NCBI GenBank assembly: GCA_937868025.1
Contig: CALMLJ010000626.1
Span: 1-5,506, forward strand
DNA length: 5,506 bases
Origin: an uncultured Acidimicrobiaceae bacterium
GTDB taxonomy: Bacteria; Actinomycetota; Acidimicrobiia; Acidimicrobiales; Microtrichaceae
Reading direction: 5' to 3'
Shown: positions 1 through 5,506 of the stretch, piece after piece
Position numbering within the stretch: the first letter of the stretch is position 1
How the letters are laid out: each line of letters opens with the position of its first letter
Made by a program: the position numbers and the translations under genes
The notes under the pieces: model-generated
Told to the model about the DNA's origin: nothing
The model's database searches: none
The model's input: the letters and a program-made list of their open reading frames with translations, nothing else

Positions 1-38
1 ACGTTGGCCGGGTTCACGACGATGGTCGTGCTCTTCAC
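1..38 (-). CDS. Start of a gene running off the left edge; possibly diacylglycerol-kinase-like
   Basis: Twelve complete codons and part of a thirteenth are visible, read from a GTG at 38-36: MKSTTIVVNPANV. The GTG overlaps the TGA of the upstream PAS-EAL gene as GTGA, the usual 4-bp overlap of translationally coupled genes. This, with the absence of stops, is why I take it as a real start. A short hydrophobic strand ending in V-N-P right after the N-terminus is how the diacylglycerol/sphingosine kinase catalytic domain (DAGKc) begins, where the NP lies in the nucleotide-binding region. That family assignment is an inference from a handful of residues. The alternative is that this reading frame is a frameshifted continuation of the EAL domain, but it lacks the expected E-x-T-E strand. 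Confidence 0.4.
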   Translation of the reverse strand, partial: MKSTTIVVNPAN

Positions 39-1216
39 CGCACTGGCGCCCGAGTCTGTTCGAGCACCTTCGTGATGCGGTGATGAAGATCGGGGTCCGA
101 GAGCTGGCGGGCGCTCAGGTTGACCGAGACGTCGATGTCGGCACCTGACGCGCGCCACGCAGCGGCCTGGGTGCACGCCTTCTCCAGTACGACGTTGCCG
201 AGATCGAGGATCGACCCGTGGAGTTCCGCGGTGGCGATGATCGCCGACGGAGACAGGAGCCCTCGCGTCGGGTGGTCCCAGCGCACCAGGGCTTCCATGG
301 TCACGATCCGCATGTTCTGGAGGGACACAACGGGTTGGAAATGGACCACGAACTCGTCGTTCACGATCGCGTCCCGGATCTCCCGGTCGGCCCGGCGCAG
401 GAGGTCGGGCGGGACGGCGGCGAGGTGTTCCGGGTCGAGTTCGCTCACGGTGGCGGGAGCAATGCGGTTGACCGACACGATGAGAATGGGTTCGTCGGCG
501 TCGCGGATGACGGTGGTCGTGGTCAGCACGTCGATGGGCGCGCCGTCGTGGGTGAACTGCGCGCTCTGCCCCTTCCACTGGCCCGACGTCGTCAGGCCGT
601 TCCAGATCTCGTTGAGCGCTCCGCCGTCGTCCGCCCAGCGAATGATGTCGAGGACGTGTCTGCCCAGCACCTCGGCTTCGCCCCAGCCGTACAGCCGCTC
701 GGCTGCGGCGTTCCAGCTGAGGAGGTGGAAGTGGAGGTCGGTGATGATCACGGCATCCGCGACGTCGCCGAGCACACCGGTGACGAGGCGTCGGAGCCGC
801 GCCGACAGATCCGGGGCGAGCGTGAGCGTCACGTGTTCAGCGGCTCGACCGTTCCAGTCGACGCCTTCGGTCGCGACCTCGACCGAGATCTCCGAGCCGT
901 CGACGCGTTCCATGTCGAGCAGTTGCGTCCGGCGATCATCGCCGGCCGGGGGTGGGGTCATGCGCTGGCGGGCCGCCGTCCGCGACGACGTCGACGCGAG
1001 ATCGGCCACCAACCGCCCGAGCAGCTCGGTCCGGTCGGCGAAGCCCAGCAACTTCCCGGCCGCACGGTCGGCCTGAACGATTCGTCCGCCGATCTGCACG
1101 ACGTTACCGGGATCGTGTCGGGACTCGGCCGGGGAAGGAGCCGTCGCCGGTTCCGCGGCGCGTCGGTGAGCGGGCGCGTCCGGTTCGACCGGCACGAGTG
1201 GATGTCCGATGGTCAT
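35..1216 (-). CDS. PAS-PAS-EAL protein with C-terminally truncated EAL domain
   Basis: The 393-residue protein has an Ala/Pro-rich N-terminus (1-36), a first divergent PAS domain (about 37-135), a second, clearer PAS domain (about 141-252, with the typical DAVIITD and NAAAERLYGW segments), then an EAL domain from about 276. The EAL motif is E308-A309-L310 and the VNLS asparagine is N366. The protein ends at 393, when only about 115 of the usual 240 residues have been made. The E-L-T-E, DDFG, K-x-D and AEG-E segments, which bind metal and do catalysis in c-di-GMP phosphodiesterases, are all missing. It is therefore unlikely to hydrolyse c-di-GMP; it may be a decayed gene or a sensor that acts by protein contact. 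No transmembrane segment is evident, so it is probably cytoplasmic. The ATG at 1216 is preceded by GAGGA (1226-1222) at 5 nt spacing. The stop overlaps the next gene by 4 bp. Confidence 0.85.
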   Translation of the reverse strand: MTIGHPLVPVEPDAPAHRRAAEPATAPSPAESRHDPGNVVQIGGRIVQADRAAGKLLGFADRTELLGRLVADLASTSSRTAARQRMTPPPAGDDRRTQLLDMERVDGSEISVEVATEGVDWNGRAAEHVTLTLAPDLSARLRRLVTGVLGDVADAVIITDLHFHLLSWNAAAERLYGWGEAEVLGRHVLDIIRWADDGGALNEIWNGLTTSGQWKGQSAQFTHDGAPIDVLTTTTVIRDADEPILIVSVNRIAPATVSELDPEHLAAVPPDLLRRADREIRDAIVNDEFVVHFQPVVSLQNMRIVTMEALVRWDHPTRGLLSPSAIIATAELHGSILDLGNVVLEKACTQAAAWRASGADIDVSVNLSARQLSDPDLHHRITKVLEQTRAPVR

Positions 1217-1386
1217 TGGGTTCCTCGCCGACCGGCAGGGCTGATCGCCAACTGTCTCTGGATGGGGCCCGCTTCCTGTGGCAGACGTCCTCCCCGACGT
1301 TCCGCCTCACGGTTCACCGTACCGACCGTCTGTCGGAAACGTGTCTGCGGCGAGTTCCCGTGCTGGCCGACGCGGCGAGCAACGGT

Positions 1387-1399
1387 CCACCGGCGGTGG
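1387..1399. promoter_or_regulatory. 13-bp perfect palindrome in divergent intergenic region
   Basis: CCACCGGCGGTGG is a perfect odd palindrome with 6-bp arms around a central G, 21 nt before the first possible start of the DUF1801 gene. The 204-bp region 1217-1420 must hold promoters for both the PAS-EAL gene and the DUF1801 gene. A dimeric repressor site is possible, but such GC-rich palindromes also arise by chance. A smaller imperfect dyad (CCGAC, 5-nt loop, GTCGG) lies at 1322-1336, and a TANNNT-type -10 (TACGGT, minus strand, 1321-1316) overlaps its edge without a recognisable -35. Confidence 0.25.
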
Positions 1400-1420
1400 T
1401 GATCGCAGCGCGAATCTCGG

Positions 1421-1795
1421 GTGATGGGATCAGCCGAGATCGACGACTACCTGGCAGCGCTCACCGAGCCGCATCGGTCGACACTGATCGAGATGCGACA
1501 CCGGATACTGGCCGTCCTCCCCCACGCTGCCGAAGGCATCGCCTACGGGGCCCCGGTGTTCCGGGTCGAGGGCGTCGCCGTCGCCGGGCTCGCCGCATTC
1601 ACGAAACACCTGAGCTACCTCCCGCACAGCGGAACCGTTGTCGCAACCCTGGGTGATCAACTCGACGGGTACAGCGCATCCAAAGGCGCGGTGAAGTTCC
1701 CGATCGACGTGCCCCTTCCAACCGATCTGGTCCGCGCGCTCATCGTTGCGCGCCTCGACGAAGCGGGACTCGCCGAGCAGGCGCTTGGCGGCTGA
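1421..1795 (+). CDS. DUF1801 (YdhG-like) domain protein
   Basis: This is a 124-residue protein that is a single DUF1801 domain. The family hallmarks are in order: an N-terminal helix pair around DDYLAALTEPHR (8-19), the EGIAYGAPVFR segment (38-48), AAFTKHLSYLPHSG (58-71), and YSASKGAVKFPID (84-96), then a closing helix. Known members are small soluble cytoplasmic proteins; a Bacillus member has been described as an iron chaperone (Fra/YdhG), but most are uncharacterised, so no function is claimed. The start is either GTG at 1421 or the adjacent ATG at 1424; an in-frame TGA at 1400 rules out anything much longer. No strong Shine-Dalgarno is seen, so the choice is open. It is divergent from the PAS-EAL gene and convergent with the hydrolase, so it appears monocistronic. 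Confidence 0.88.
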   Translation: MMGSAEIDDYLAALTEPHRSTLIEMRHRILAVLPHAAEGIAYGAPVFRVEGVAVAGLAAFTKHLSYLPHSGTVVATLGDQLDGYSASKGAVKFPIDVPLPTDLVRALIVARLDEAGLAEQALGG

Positions 1796-1857
1796 CGGGG
1801 CAGCACTCGGGGGTCCCACTGACCGAGGTTCGACCGAGATGCCGACCACACACTTCG

Positions 1858-1880
1858 GTGACCAACGCGCTCCAGGTCAC
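1858..1880. terminator. Weak inverted repeat between convergent genes
   Basis: GTGACC (1858-1863) and GGTCAC (1875-1880) form perfect 6-bp arms around an 11-nt loop, overlapping the stop codon of the hydrolase gene. It sits in the 81-bp gap between the convergent DUF1801 and hydrolase genes, where a bidirectional terminator would be expected. There is no T-tract on either strand, so intrinsic termination is doubtful. The same gap has a GACCGAG heptamer repeated at 1821 and 1832. Confidence 0.2.
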
Positions 1881-3472
1881 GGGAAGCGCGAGCGCCATCC
1901 TTCGGCGTCGGAGATGAGTTCGTCGGCGTCGGGCTGCAGGAGCGTGCCGGCGGCAACCGCTTCGGCGGCCGAGGCTCGGAACTGTTCGACGTAGCCATCC
2001 GCTGAGCCGTAGAGCTCGACGAGGGTCGCCGGTTCGAACGGGGTCGTGGAGCCGAACAGCAGACAGAGGTCGGCGCCGCCGCTGCCGGGCTCGTCGGGGC
2101 TGGACGAGGTCGGCGGTTCGCCCGTCAGTGTCGAGACGGGCACATCGACGAGCGGGTTGCGAACACCGCCGAGCGCGTTGCCCCGCTCGTCGCGGGCGAC
2201 GACCAGCTCGTCACCGTCGACCATCTCCAGTCGCTCGGTCGTCGGCGGTGCATCGCCGCCGGCCGTCCATCCGACGAGGTGGTGAAACGCCGCGGCGAGG
2301 GCTTCCTTGTGGGGTCCGGTGTTGATCGACGAGCAGCCGAGGAGCGAGCCGATGGCCGGATCTCGCGGTCCGCCGATTACGGCCCGCAGGGTCTGGGCGT
2401 CCGCGTGTGAGGTTCCCGCGACTTCCCACGTGCGGATGAGCTCGGTGTCGTCCTGGCGGGCGAACTTGTATGCCAGCAGCGTGAGGTCGGTTTCGGTCTC
2501 GACGATCATCACCGGCACGTCGAGATCGGTTCGGATCCGGATGCCCTCGGTCGGCGCGTTCTGGCTCTCGAGCCGTTCGCGGGTGCCGGTGTTCTTACCG
2601 TCGAGGGGAGCGATGAAGGCGCCACGACTATGGATCAGGAACGCATCGAACACGGGGTCGAGGGGGTGCACGGCATTGACGACGGTCGACAGGAAGATGG
2701 CCGACTGCGACTCACCTGCGGCGATCACCTGCTCGGGCTCGAGGTCGCCGAGGAACATCTCGGGCGCACCGACCACGGCCCGGCCCACCTGGGTGAAGAT
2801 GTCGAAGGCGTACGCGTCACCGGGATGAACAAGTGTGCCGTAGCGCTCGGGGTCGGTGTTCTTGAGGCCGCTCGTGTCGGTCTCGACGTCTTCCGCCGCT
2901 GCCTGCTCGGCGTCGACGTCCACGTCGAAGAGGGTCTCCCCGCCCTCGACACCCTGAGCCTGCGCGCTGACGCCGACGTACGCATGGCCCTCTCGCCCGA
3001 TCTCCTCGGACAGGTAACCCCAGTCGGGCGAGGCTTCGATCGCGCTGACGTTGAACCACTCGACCACCACCGTGCCGCTGAACGCCGCGGCGTCGGCGGG
3101 CCGGCGGACGACGACCCGGGTGCGGTACTCGGCCTCGTCGACGGGCGATGCGCTCCACGCCCCATCCGTCGGCGTGGTCTCGGCCTCGAAGCTCGTGGCG
3201 GAGCCACCGATGAAGTACTCCTCCTGGACATACCCATCGGGCAGGCCCGCCGCCGGCTGCGGAAGCGTGACGCCCTTGCCCTCGGCCGGAGGCGGCGCGA
3301 TCTCGGTCGGTGAGTTCCCGACGAAATTGTCAACGGGCGCTTCGGTCGTCTCGGTCGTCGGGTCGGTCCTGCCGTCGGCTGGAACCGAATCGGACTCACC
3401 CGATGAACAGCCGGCAACGGTCACGAGGACCAGAGCCACGGCAGGCGCGAGCCAACGTCGATGCAACACCAT
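1877..3472 (-). CDS. Secreted lipoprotein, alpha/beta-hydrolase domain family (Abhydrolase_10 type)
   Basis: The 531-residue protein opens with a lipoprotein signal peptide: H4-R5-R6, a hydrophobic core (8-20) and the lipobox V-A-G-C with C22 as the lipidated cysteine, so the mature protein should be anchored outside the membrane. A Ser/Thr/Asp/Glu-rich linker (23-60) follows. The hydrolase domain runs from about 68 to 530. The nucleophile elbow is G253-E-S255-Q-S257, so S255 is the probable nucleophile. E325, E327 or D329 after strand VMIVE is the likely acid, and H356 in GTSHAD the likely base. C380 and C470 could form a disulfide, fitting an exported enzyme. The family is hydrolase-like with mostly unknown substrates; I infer an esterase or lipase-like activity only. 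The ATG at 3472 is preceded by GAGGGGG (3485-3479) at 6 nt, and starting there gives the signal peptide. It is divergent from the acidic small gene. Confidence 0.88.
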   Translation of the reverse strand: MVLHRRWLAPAVALVLVTVAGCSSGESDSVPADGRTDPTTETTEAPVDNFVGNSPTEIAPPPAEGKGVTLPQPAAGLPDGYVQEEYFIGGSATSFEAETTPTDGAWSASPVDEAEYRTRVVVRRPADAAAFSGTVVVEWFNVSAIEASPDWGYLSEEIGREGHAYVGVSAQAQGVEGGETLFDVDVDAEQAAAEDVETDTSGLKNTDPERYGTLVHPGDAYAFDIFTQVGRAVVGAPEMFLGDLEPEQVIAAGESQSAIFLSTVVNAVHPLDPVFDAFLIHSRGAFIAPLDGKNTGTRERLESQNAPTEGIRIRTDLDVPVMIVETETDLTLLAYKFARQDDTELIRTWEVAGTSHADAQTLRAVIGGPRDPAIGSLLGCSSINTGPHKEALAAAFHHLVGWTAGGDAPPTTERLEMVDGDELVVARDERGNALGGVRNPLVDVPVSTLTGEPPTSSSPDEPGSGGADLCLLFGSTTPFEPATLVELYGSADGYVEQFRASAAEAVAAGTLLQPDADELISDAEGWRSRFP

Positions 3473-3497
3473 TGAGTTCCCCCTCGAACGAACGCCG

Positions 3498-3519
3498 CGG
3501 AGCGTAGCCCGCCGCTCCG
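3498..3519. promoter_or_regulatory. Inverted repeat upstream of the lipoprotein hydrolase gene
   Basis: CGGAGCG (3498-3504) and CGCTCCG (3513-3519) are perfect 7-bp arms around an 8-nt spacer. The repeat lies 25 bp upstream of the hydrolase ATG and about 80 bp upstream of the divergent small gene. A TANNNT-type -10 candidate for the hydrolase (TACGCT, minus strand, 3506-3501) overlaps the left arm, which would suit an operator, but no matching -35 element is visible. In a transcript starting further upstream, it would instead form a stem in the leader. Confidence 0.3.
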
Positions 3520-3600
3520 TGGATGGCCGTCGCCCACGGCGCCCTCGCGTACCTGCTCGACGGTCGGCTGACTGGGCGCCCCACCGGGTAGGGGTTCACC

Positions 3601-3783
3601 ATGAGCGACTACTCGGAATCAGGGGCCCAACCGATCGAGGACGCCGTCGTCGACGATCCACCCACGGAGGCCGAGGTGCTGGCGGCTCAGGAAGTCGAGT
3701 ACCCCGAGCAGGCCGCGACCCGCCTGCACGGCAGGCCGGCGGCCTCTGCCGCCGACGGCGCCGACCCGCCGATCCCGGCGTAG
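3601..3783 (+). CDS. Small acidic hypothetical protein (60 residues)
   Basis: I do not recognise a family. The protein has 13 acidic and 2 basic residues, and is rich in Ala and Pro. It has no signal peptide or membrane segment, so it is probably cytoplasmic. Residues 12-35 (IEDAVVDDPPTEAEVLAAQEVEYP) could form a short helix at TEAEVLAAQEVEY, while the C-terminal third (Ala/Pro/Asp) is probably disordered. Reality is supported by AGGGG at 3592-3596 a few bases before the ATG and by strongly G/C-biased third codon positions. The gene is divergent from the lipoprotein hydrolase across 128 bp. The tail of short stems downstream suggests a short single-gene transcript. Confidence 0.75.
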   Translation: MSDYSESGAQPIEDAVVDDPPTEAEVLAAQEVEYPEQAATRLHGRPAASAADGADPPIPA

Positions 3784-3792
3784 TTCAGTCCT

Positions 3793-3829
3793 GCGCGAGC
3801 GCAACGCGCGGAACACCCTCGAACGAGGG
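3793..3829 (+). terminator. Two tandem GC-rich stems after the acidic small gene
   Basis: The first stem pairs GCGCG (3793-3797) with CGCGC (3805-3809) around a 7-nt loop. The second pairs CCCTC (3816-3820) with GAGGG (3825-3829) around a GAAC tetraloop. They begin 9 nt after the TAG of the acidic small gene. Only two Ts follow (3831-3832), so this is a weak, actinobacterial-style terminator candidate; it could also be a leader structure of the next small gene. Confidence 0.3.
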
Positions 3830-3879
3830 GTTGCACGCCACGACGTCTGCGGAGGCGAACGGGTGGGAACGAGGCGATC

Positions 3880-4032
3880 ATGCTTCCGTTGACGATCGCC
3901 TCATTTTCACGCATCGCCGGCTGGGCCGCGCGCTGGGGCGCCGAGGTCATCGAGGCGATCGACGCTGCCGACTCCGTCTGGGATGGGCTTCCCGACGATG
4001 ACGTACCCGTTCCGGCGCGCCGATTCAGGTGA
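3880..4032 (+). CDS. Possible small protein (50 residues)
   Basis: The ATG at 3880 opens a 50-codon frame ending at TGA 4030-4032. GAGG (3871-3874) stands 5 nt upstream, a good ribosome binding site. The product begins MLPLTIASFSRIAGWAARWG, continues through an acidic helix-like stretch (EVIEAIDAADSVWDGL) to DDDVPVP, and ends in a basic tail ARRFR. It holds three Trp and would form one amphipathic helix at about 4-30. Third positions in the middle of the frame are almost all G or C, while the region just upstream in the same frame is poor in this respect, which favours the ATG start. The family is not recognised. It is convergent with the EAL-DICT gene, with a 39-bp gap. Confidence 0.5.
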   Translation: MLPLTIASFSRIAGWAARWGAEVIEAIDAADSVWDGLPDDDVPVPARRFR

Positions 4033-4071
4033 ACGTGCGCTGACGTCAACCAGCCGCGCAGCGTTTGGCGC

Positions 4072-5361
4072 TCAGATCGAGATCAGCCGCCGGAGGAGCG
4101 ATTCTGCTGCCAGCTCGACCAGGTCCCGGTCGTGGGTGACGGTGTAGCTGAATCGACGCTCTGCGTCGGAGCCGAGTGGTCCGCCGAGGTCCTTGCCGAG
4201 GAGCGCCCCGCAGTAGTGGGACCCGAGGACCACGACCGACCATTCGTCGGTGAGCGGGTCGCCGTCGAGCAACCGAGCGCCGCGGACACCCCGTGTGGGC
4301 CCGTCGGCCATGCCGATGCCGAGCGCGGCGACGAGTGAGCAGTTGCGCACGAGGCGGGCATAGCGGCTCGCGGTCGCCGGGGTGAAGTGCCGCGCGTCTT
4401 GGAAGGCGCTGAGGATGAGTGGGCTGCCCGGGTCGACAGCGGCCTGTTCTTCGATGTGGTGCGAGATCTGCAGGAGGACCCGCTTGGTCGCGGTTCTCGT
4501 GGGCCGGCCGGCGGCGACGACTGCGTCGAACGGCGACAACGCGATCGGGCGTTGCGCCACGAAATCACGAAGGTGCGACCGATGAGGTCGGCCGCCTGGA
4601 AGGGCTGTTGGAAGGGTCGACGGAAGCTCGCCGGGGCGGCCGAACCGGTAGCCCTGTCCGAGCGTGGCGCCGAGCGACACGGCGCGGTCGAGATGGTCAT
4701 CGGTCTCGATGCCCTCGGCGAGGATCGTGGCGCCGGTGCGTTCGGCATACGCCATCACCGCAGCCATGGTGCGCCCGAGGTTGATGTCGGGCTCGTCGCG
4801 GATCAGACCCATGTCGAGCTTGACCACGTCGGGTCGGATGATCGGCAGAAGCGCCAACGAGCCGGCCTCGACACCGACATCGTCGAGAGCGATGCGCCAG
4901 CCGTGCTCGCGAGCGGTGGCGACGCCGCTCAACAGCGCTTGCGGCGATCGGGTGATCGCCCGCTCGGTGATCTCGAGCACGATCGTCCGACCGCCGGCAG
5001 TCGGGATCGGTGCCGTGCGACGGACGAGATCGGAGTCGAGTGTCGCCGGCTCGACATTGACGAAGAGGGGAAGGCCGTCGGGCATCCGTTCTGCACTGCC
5101 CTCGAGAGCTGCGCGCATGCACAGCTCGTCGAGTTCACCGACACGACCGGCATCGGTCGCGGCGGCGAAGAGGTCATCCGGCAATTCGAGGACGCTCCCG
5201 ATCGGTCCGCGTGCCAGGGCTTCGTAGCCAACGACGGTGCCGTCCACGAGGTCGACGATGGGTTGGTAGAAGGAGCGGACCGAGGCGGACCGAAGCACCT
5301 CGCCGAGCGCGGATGCGCGATCGGGGACCACCGTGTGATCGGAGAGCGGCCGCGAGTCCAT
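4072..5361 (-). CDS. EAL-DICT c-di-GMP phosphodiesterase
   Basis: The 429-residue protein has an N-terminal EAL domain (about 18-245) and a C-terminal DICT sensory domain (about 274-427). EAL enzymes linearise cyclic di-GMP to pGpG. The residues needed are present: E47-A-L, N102 (VNVEP), E130-I-T-E133, D160-D161 (DDVG in place of the common DDFG), K181-L-D, E216 and E219 (AEGIET) and Q236 (GQGY), so activity is expected. DICT domains occur next to GGDEF, EAL and two-component modules and are thought to sense a ligand or light; here the domain carries HFTPATASRYARL and the SHYCGALLGKDLG segment. No membrane segment or signal peptide is visible. The ATG at 5361 is directly preceded by an in-frame TGA, so no earlier start exists. 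No Shine-Dalgarno is seen, which suggests leaderless or coupled translation. Confidence 0.92.
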   Translation of the reverse strand: MDSRPLSDHTVVPDRASALGEVLRSASVRSFYQPIVDLVDGTVVGYEALARGPIGSVLELPDDLFAAATDAGRVGELDELCMRAALEGSAERMPDGLPLFVNVEPATLDSDLVRRTAPIPTAGGRTIVLEITERAITRSPQALLSGVATAREHGWRIALDDVGVEAGSLALLPIIRPDVVKLDMGLIRDEPDINLGRTMAAVMAYAERTGATILAEGIETDDHLDRAVSLGATLGQGYRFGRPGELPSTLPTALPGGRPHRSHLRDFVAQRPIALSPFDAVVAAGRPTRTATKRVLLQISHHIEEQAAVDPGSPLILSAFQDARHFTPATASRYARLVRNCSLVAALGIGMADGPTRGVRGARLLDGDPLTDEWSVVVLGSHYCGALLGKDLGGPLGSDAERRFSYTVTHDRDLVELAAESLLRRLISI

Positions 5362-5391
5362 TCATGACCATCGGCACGGCACGGTCGCGCC

Positions 5392-5506
5392 ATGAGCACT
5401 CCACCCCATCGGAGGGGCCCAGTCGACGTCGTCGCCCGCCGGACGGTGGGCGCGGCGGGTGCTCGGAACGGATTCTCGAGGATCGGGAACGGACCCGCGA
5501 CCCACC
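5392..5506 (+). CDS. Possible partial gene running off the right edge
   Basis: An ATG at 5392 opens a stop-free frame to the window end; the product begins MSTPPHRRGPVDVVARRTVG. Third-position G/C (about four in five codons by eye) is better than in the opposing minus-strand frame. The family is not recognised. There is no Shine-Dalgarno, and only 30 bp separate this start from the EAL-DICT start on the other strand, tight for two promoters unless both transcripts are leaderless. Confidence 0.3.
   Translation, partial: MSTPPHRRGPVDVVARRTVGAAGARNGFSRIGNGPATH

Noticed and set aside
120..1402. Long plus-strand open frames opposite the PAS-EAL gene
   Set aside because: They are antisense shadows of a GC-rich gene with recognisable PAS and EAL domains; their products are Arg/Ser/Asp-rich with no domain character.
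2307..3313. Plus-strand open frames opposite the lipoprotein hydrolase
   Set aside because: The minus frame has a signal peptide, a catalytic elbow and strong codon bias; the opposing frames have none of these.
3687..4049. Minus-strand frame covering both small plus-strand genes
   Set aside because: No recognisable domain, composition like a shadow frame, and it opposes the well-supported acidic gene.
4033..4071. Possible terminator between the 50-residue gene and the EAL-DICT gene
   Set aside because: Only 4-5 bp stems can be drawn and there is no T-tract.
4387..5367. 326-residue plus-strand frame opposite the EAL-DICT gene
   Set aside because: It mirrors a complete EAL-DICT protein; the product has no family features.
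5372..5383. Short GGCAC tandem repeat upstream of the EAL-DICT gene
   Set aside because: Two copies of a GC-rich pentamer are expected by chance at this base composition.
5362..5506. Minus-strand frame as the C-terminus of an upstream gene
   Set aside because: About 30 percent of third positions are A or T, worse than the opposing plus frame, and the sequence shows no domain. Kept only as an ambiguity.

Overview
The window looks like a chromosomal segment of a GC-rich actinobacterium. Support comes from the overall high GC, strong G/C bias at third codon positions in the real genes, an EAL-DICT c-di-GMP phosphodiesterase of a type familiar from Actinobacteria, and a DUF1801 protein. A lineage such as Acidimicrobiia is a guess from the general look of the proteins; no taxonomic marker is present. 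I see no rRNA, tRNA, CRISPR array, insertion sequence, phage gene or long repeat.

Layout, left to right. (1) Positions 1-1216, minus strand: a PAS-PAS-EAL protein whose EAL domain stops about half way. Its stop codon overlaps by 4 bp (GTGA) the GTG of a following gene that runs off the left edge; its 13 visible residues resemble the first strand of a diacylglycerol-kinase-type domain. (2) Positions 1217-1420: divergent promoter region with a perfect 13-bp palindrome. (3) Positions 1421-1795, plus strand: a DUF1801 (YdhG-like) protein. (4) Positions 1877-3472, minus strand, convergent with the previous gene: a secreted lipoprotein of the alpha/beta-hydrolase domain family (Abhydrolase_10 type). 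(5) Positions 3473-3600: divergent intergenic region with a 7-bp inverted repeat near the hydrolase start. (6) Positions 3601-3783, plus strand: a 60-residue very acidic small protein, followed by two short GC-rich stems. (7) Positions 3880-4032, plus strand: a second possible small protein of 50 residues with a good ribosome binding site. (8) Positions 4072-5361, minus strand: an intact EAL-DICT phosphodiesterase. (9) Positions 5362-5506: right edge, with a possible plus-strand gene start at 5392.

The two recognisable signalling genes both concern c-di-GMP. The left one keeps its sensors but has lost half the catalytic domain, so it should not hydrolyse c-di-GMP. The right one keeps every catalytic residue I can check, so it is the probable working phosphodiesterase. 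No GGDEF cyclase is in the window. The lipoprotein hydrolase, the DUF1801 protein and the two small proteins have no evident link to that pathway; most genes appear to be separate transcription units. I did not find a clear new multi-gene system. The best leads are the truncated EAL protein coupled to its neighbour and the two small proteins.
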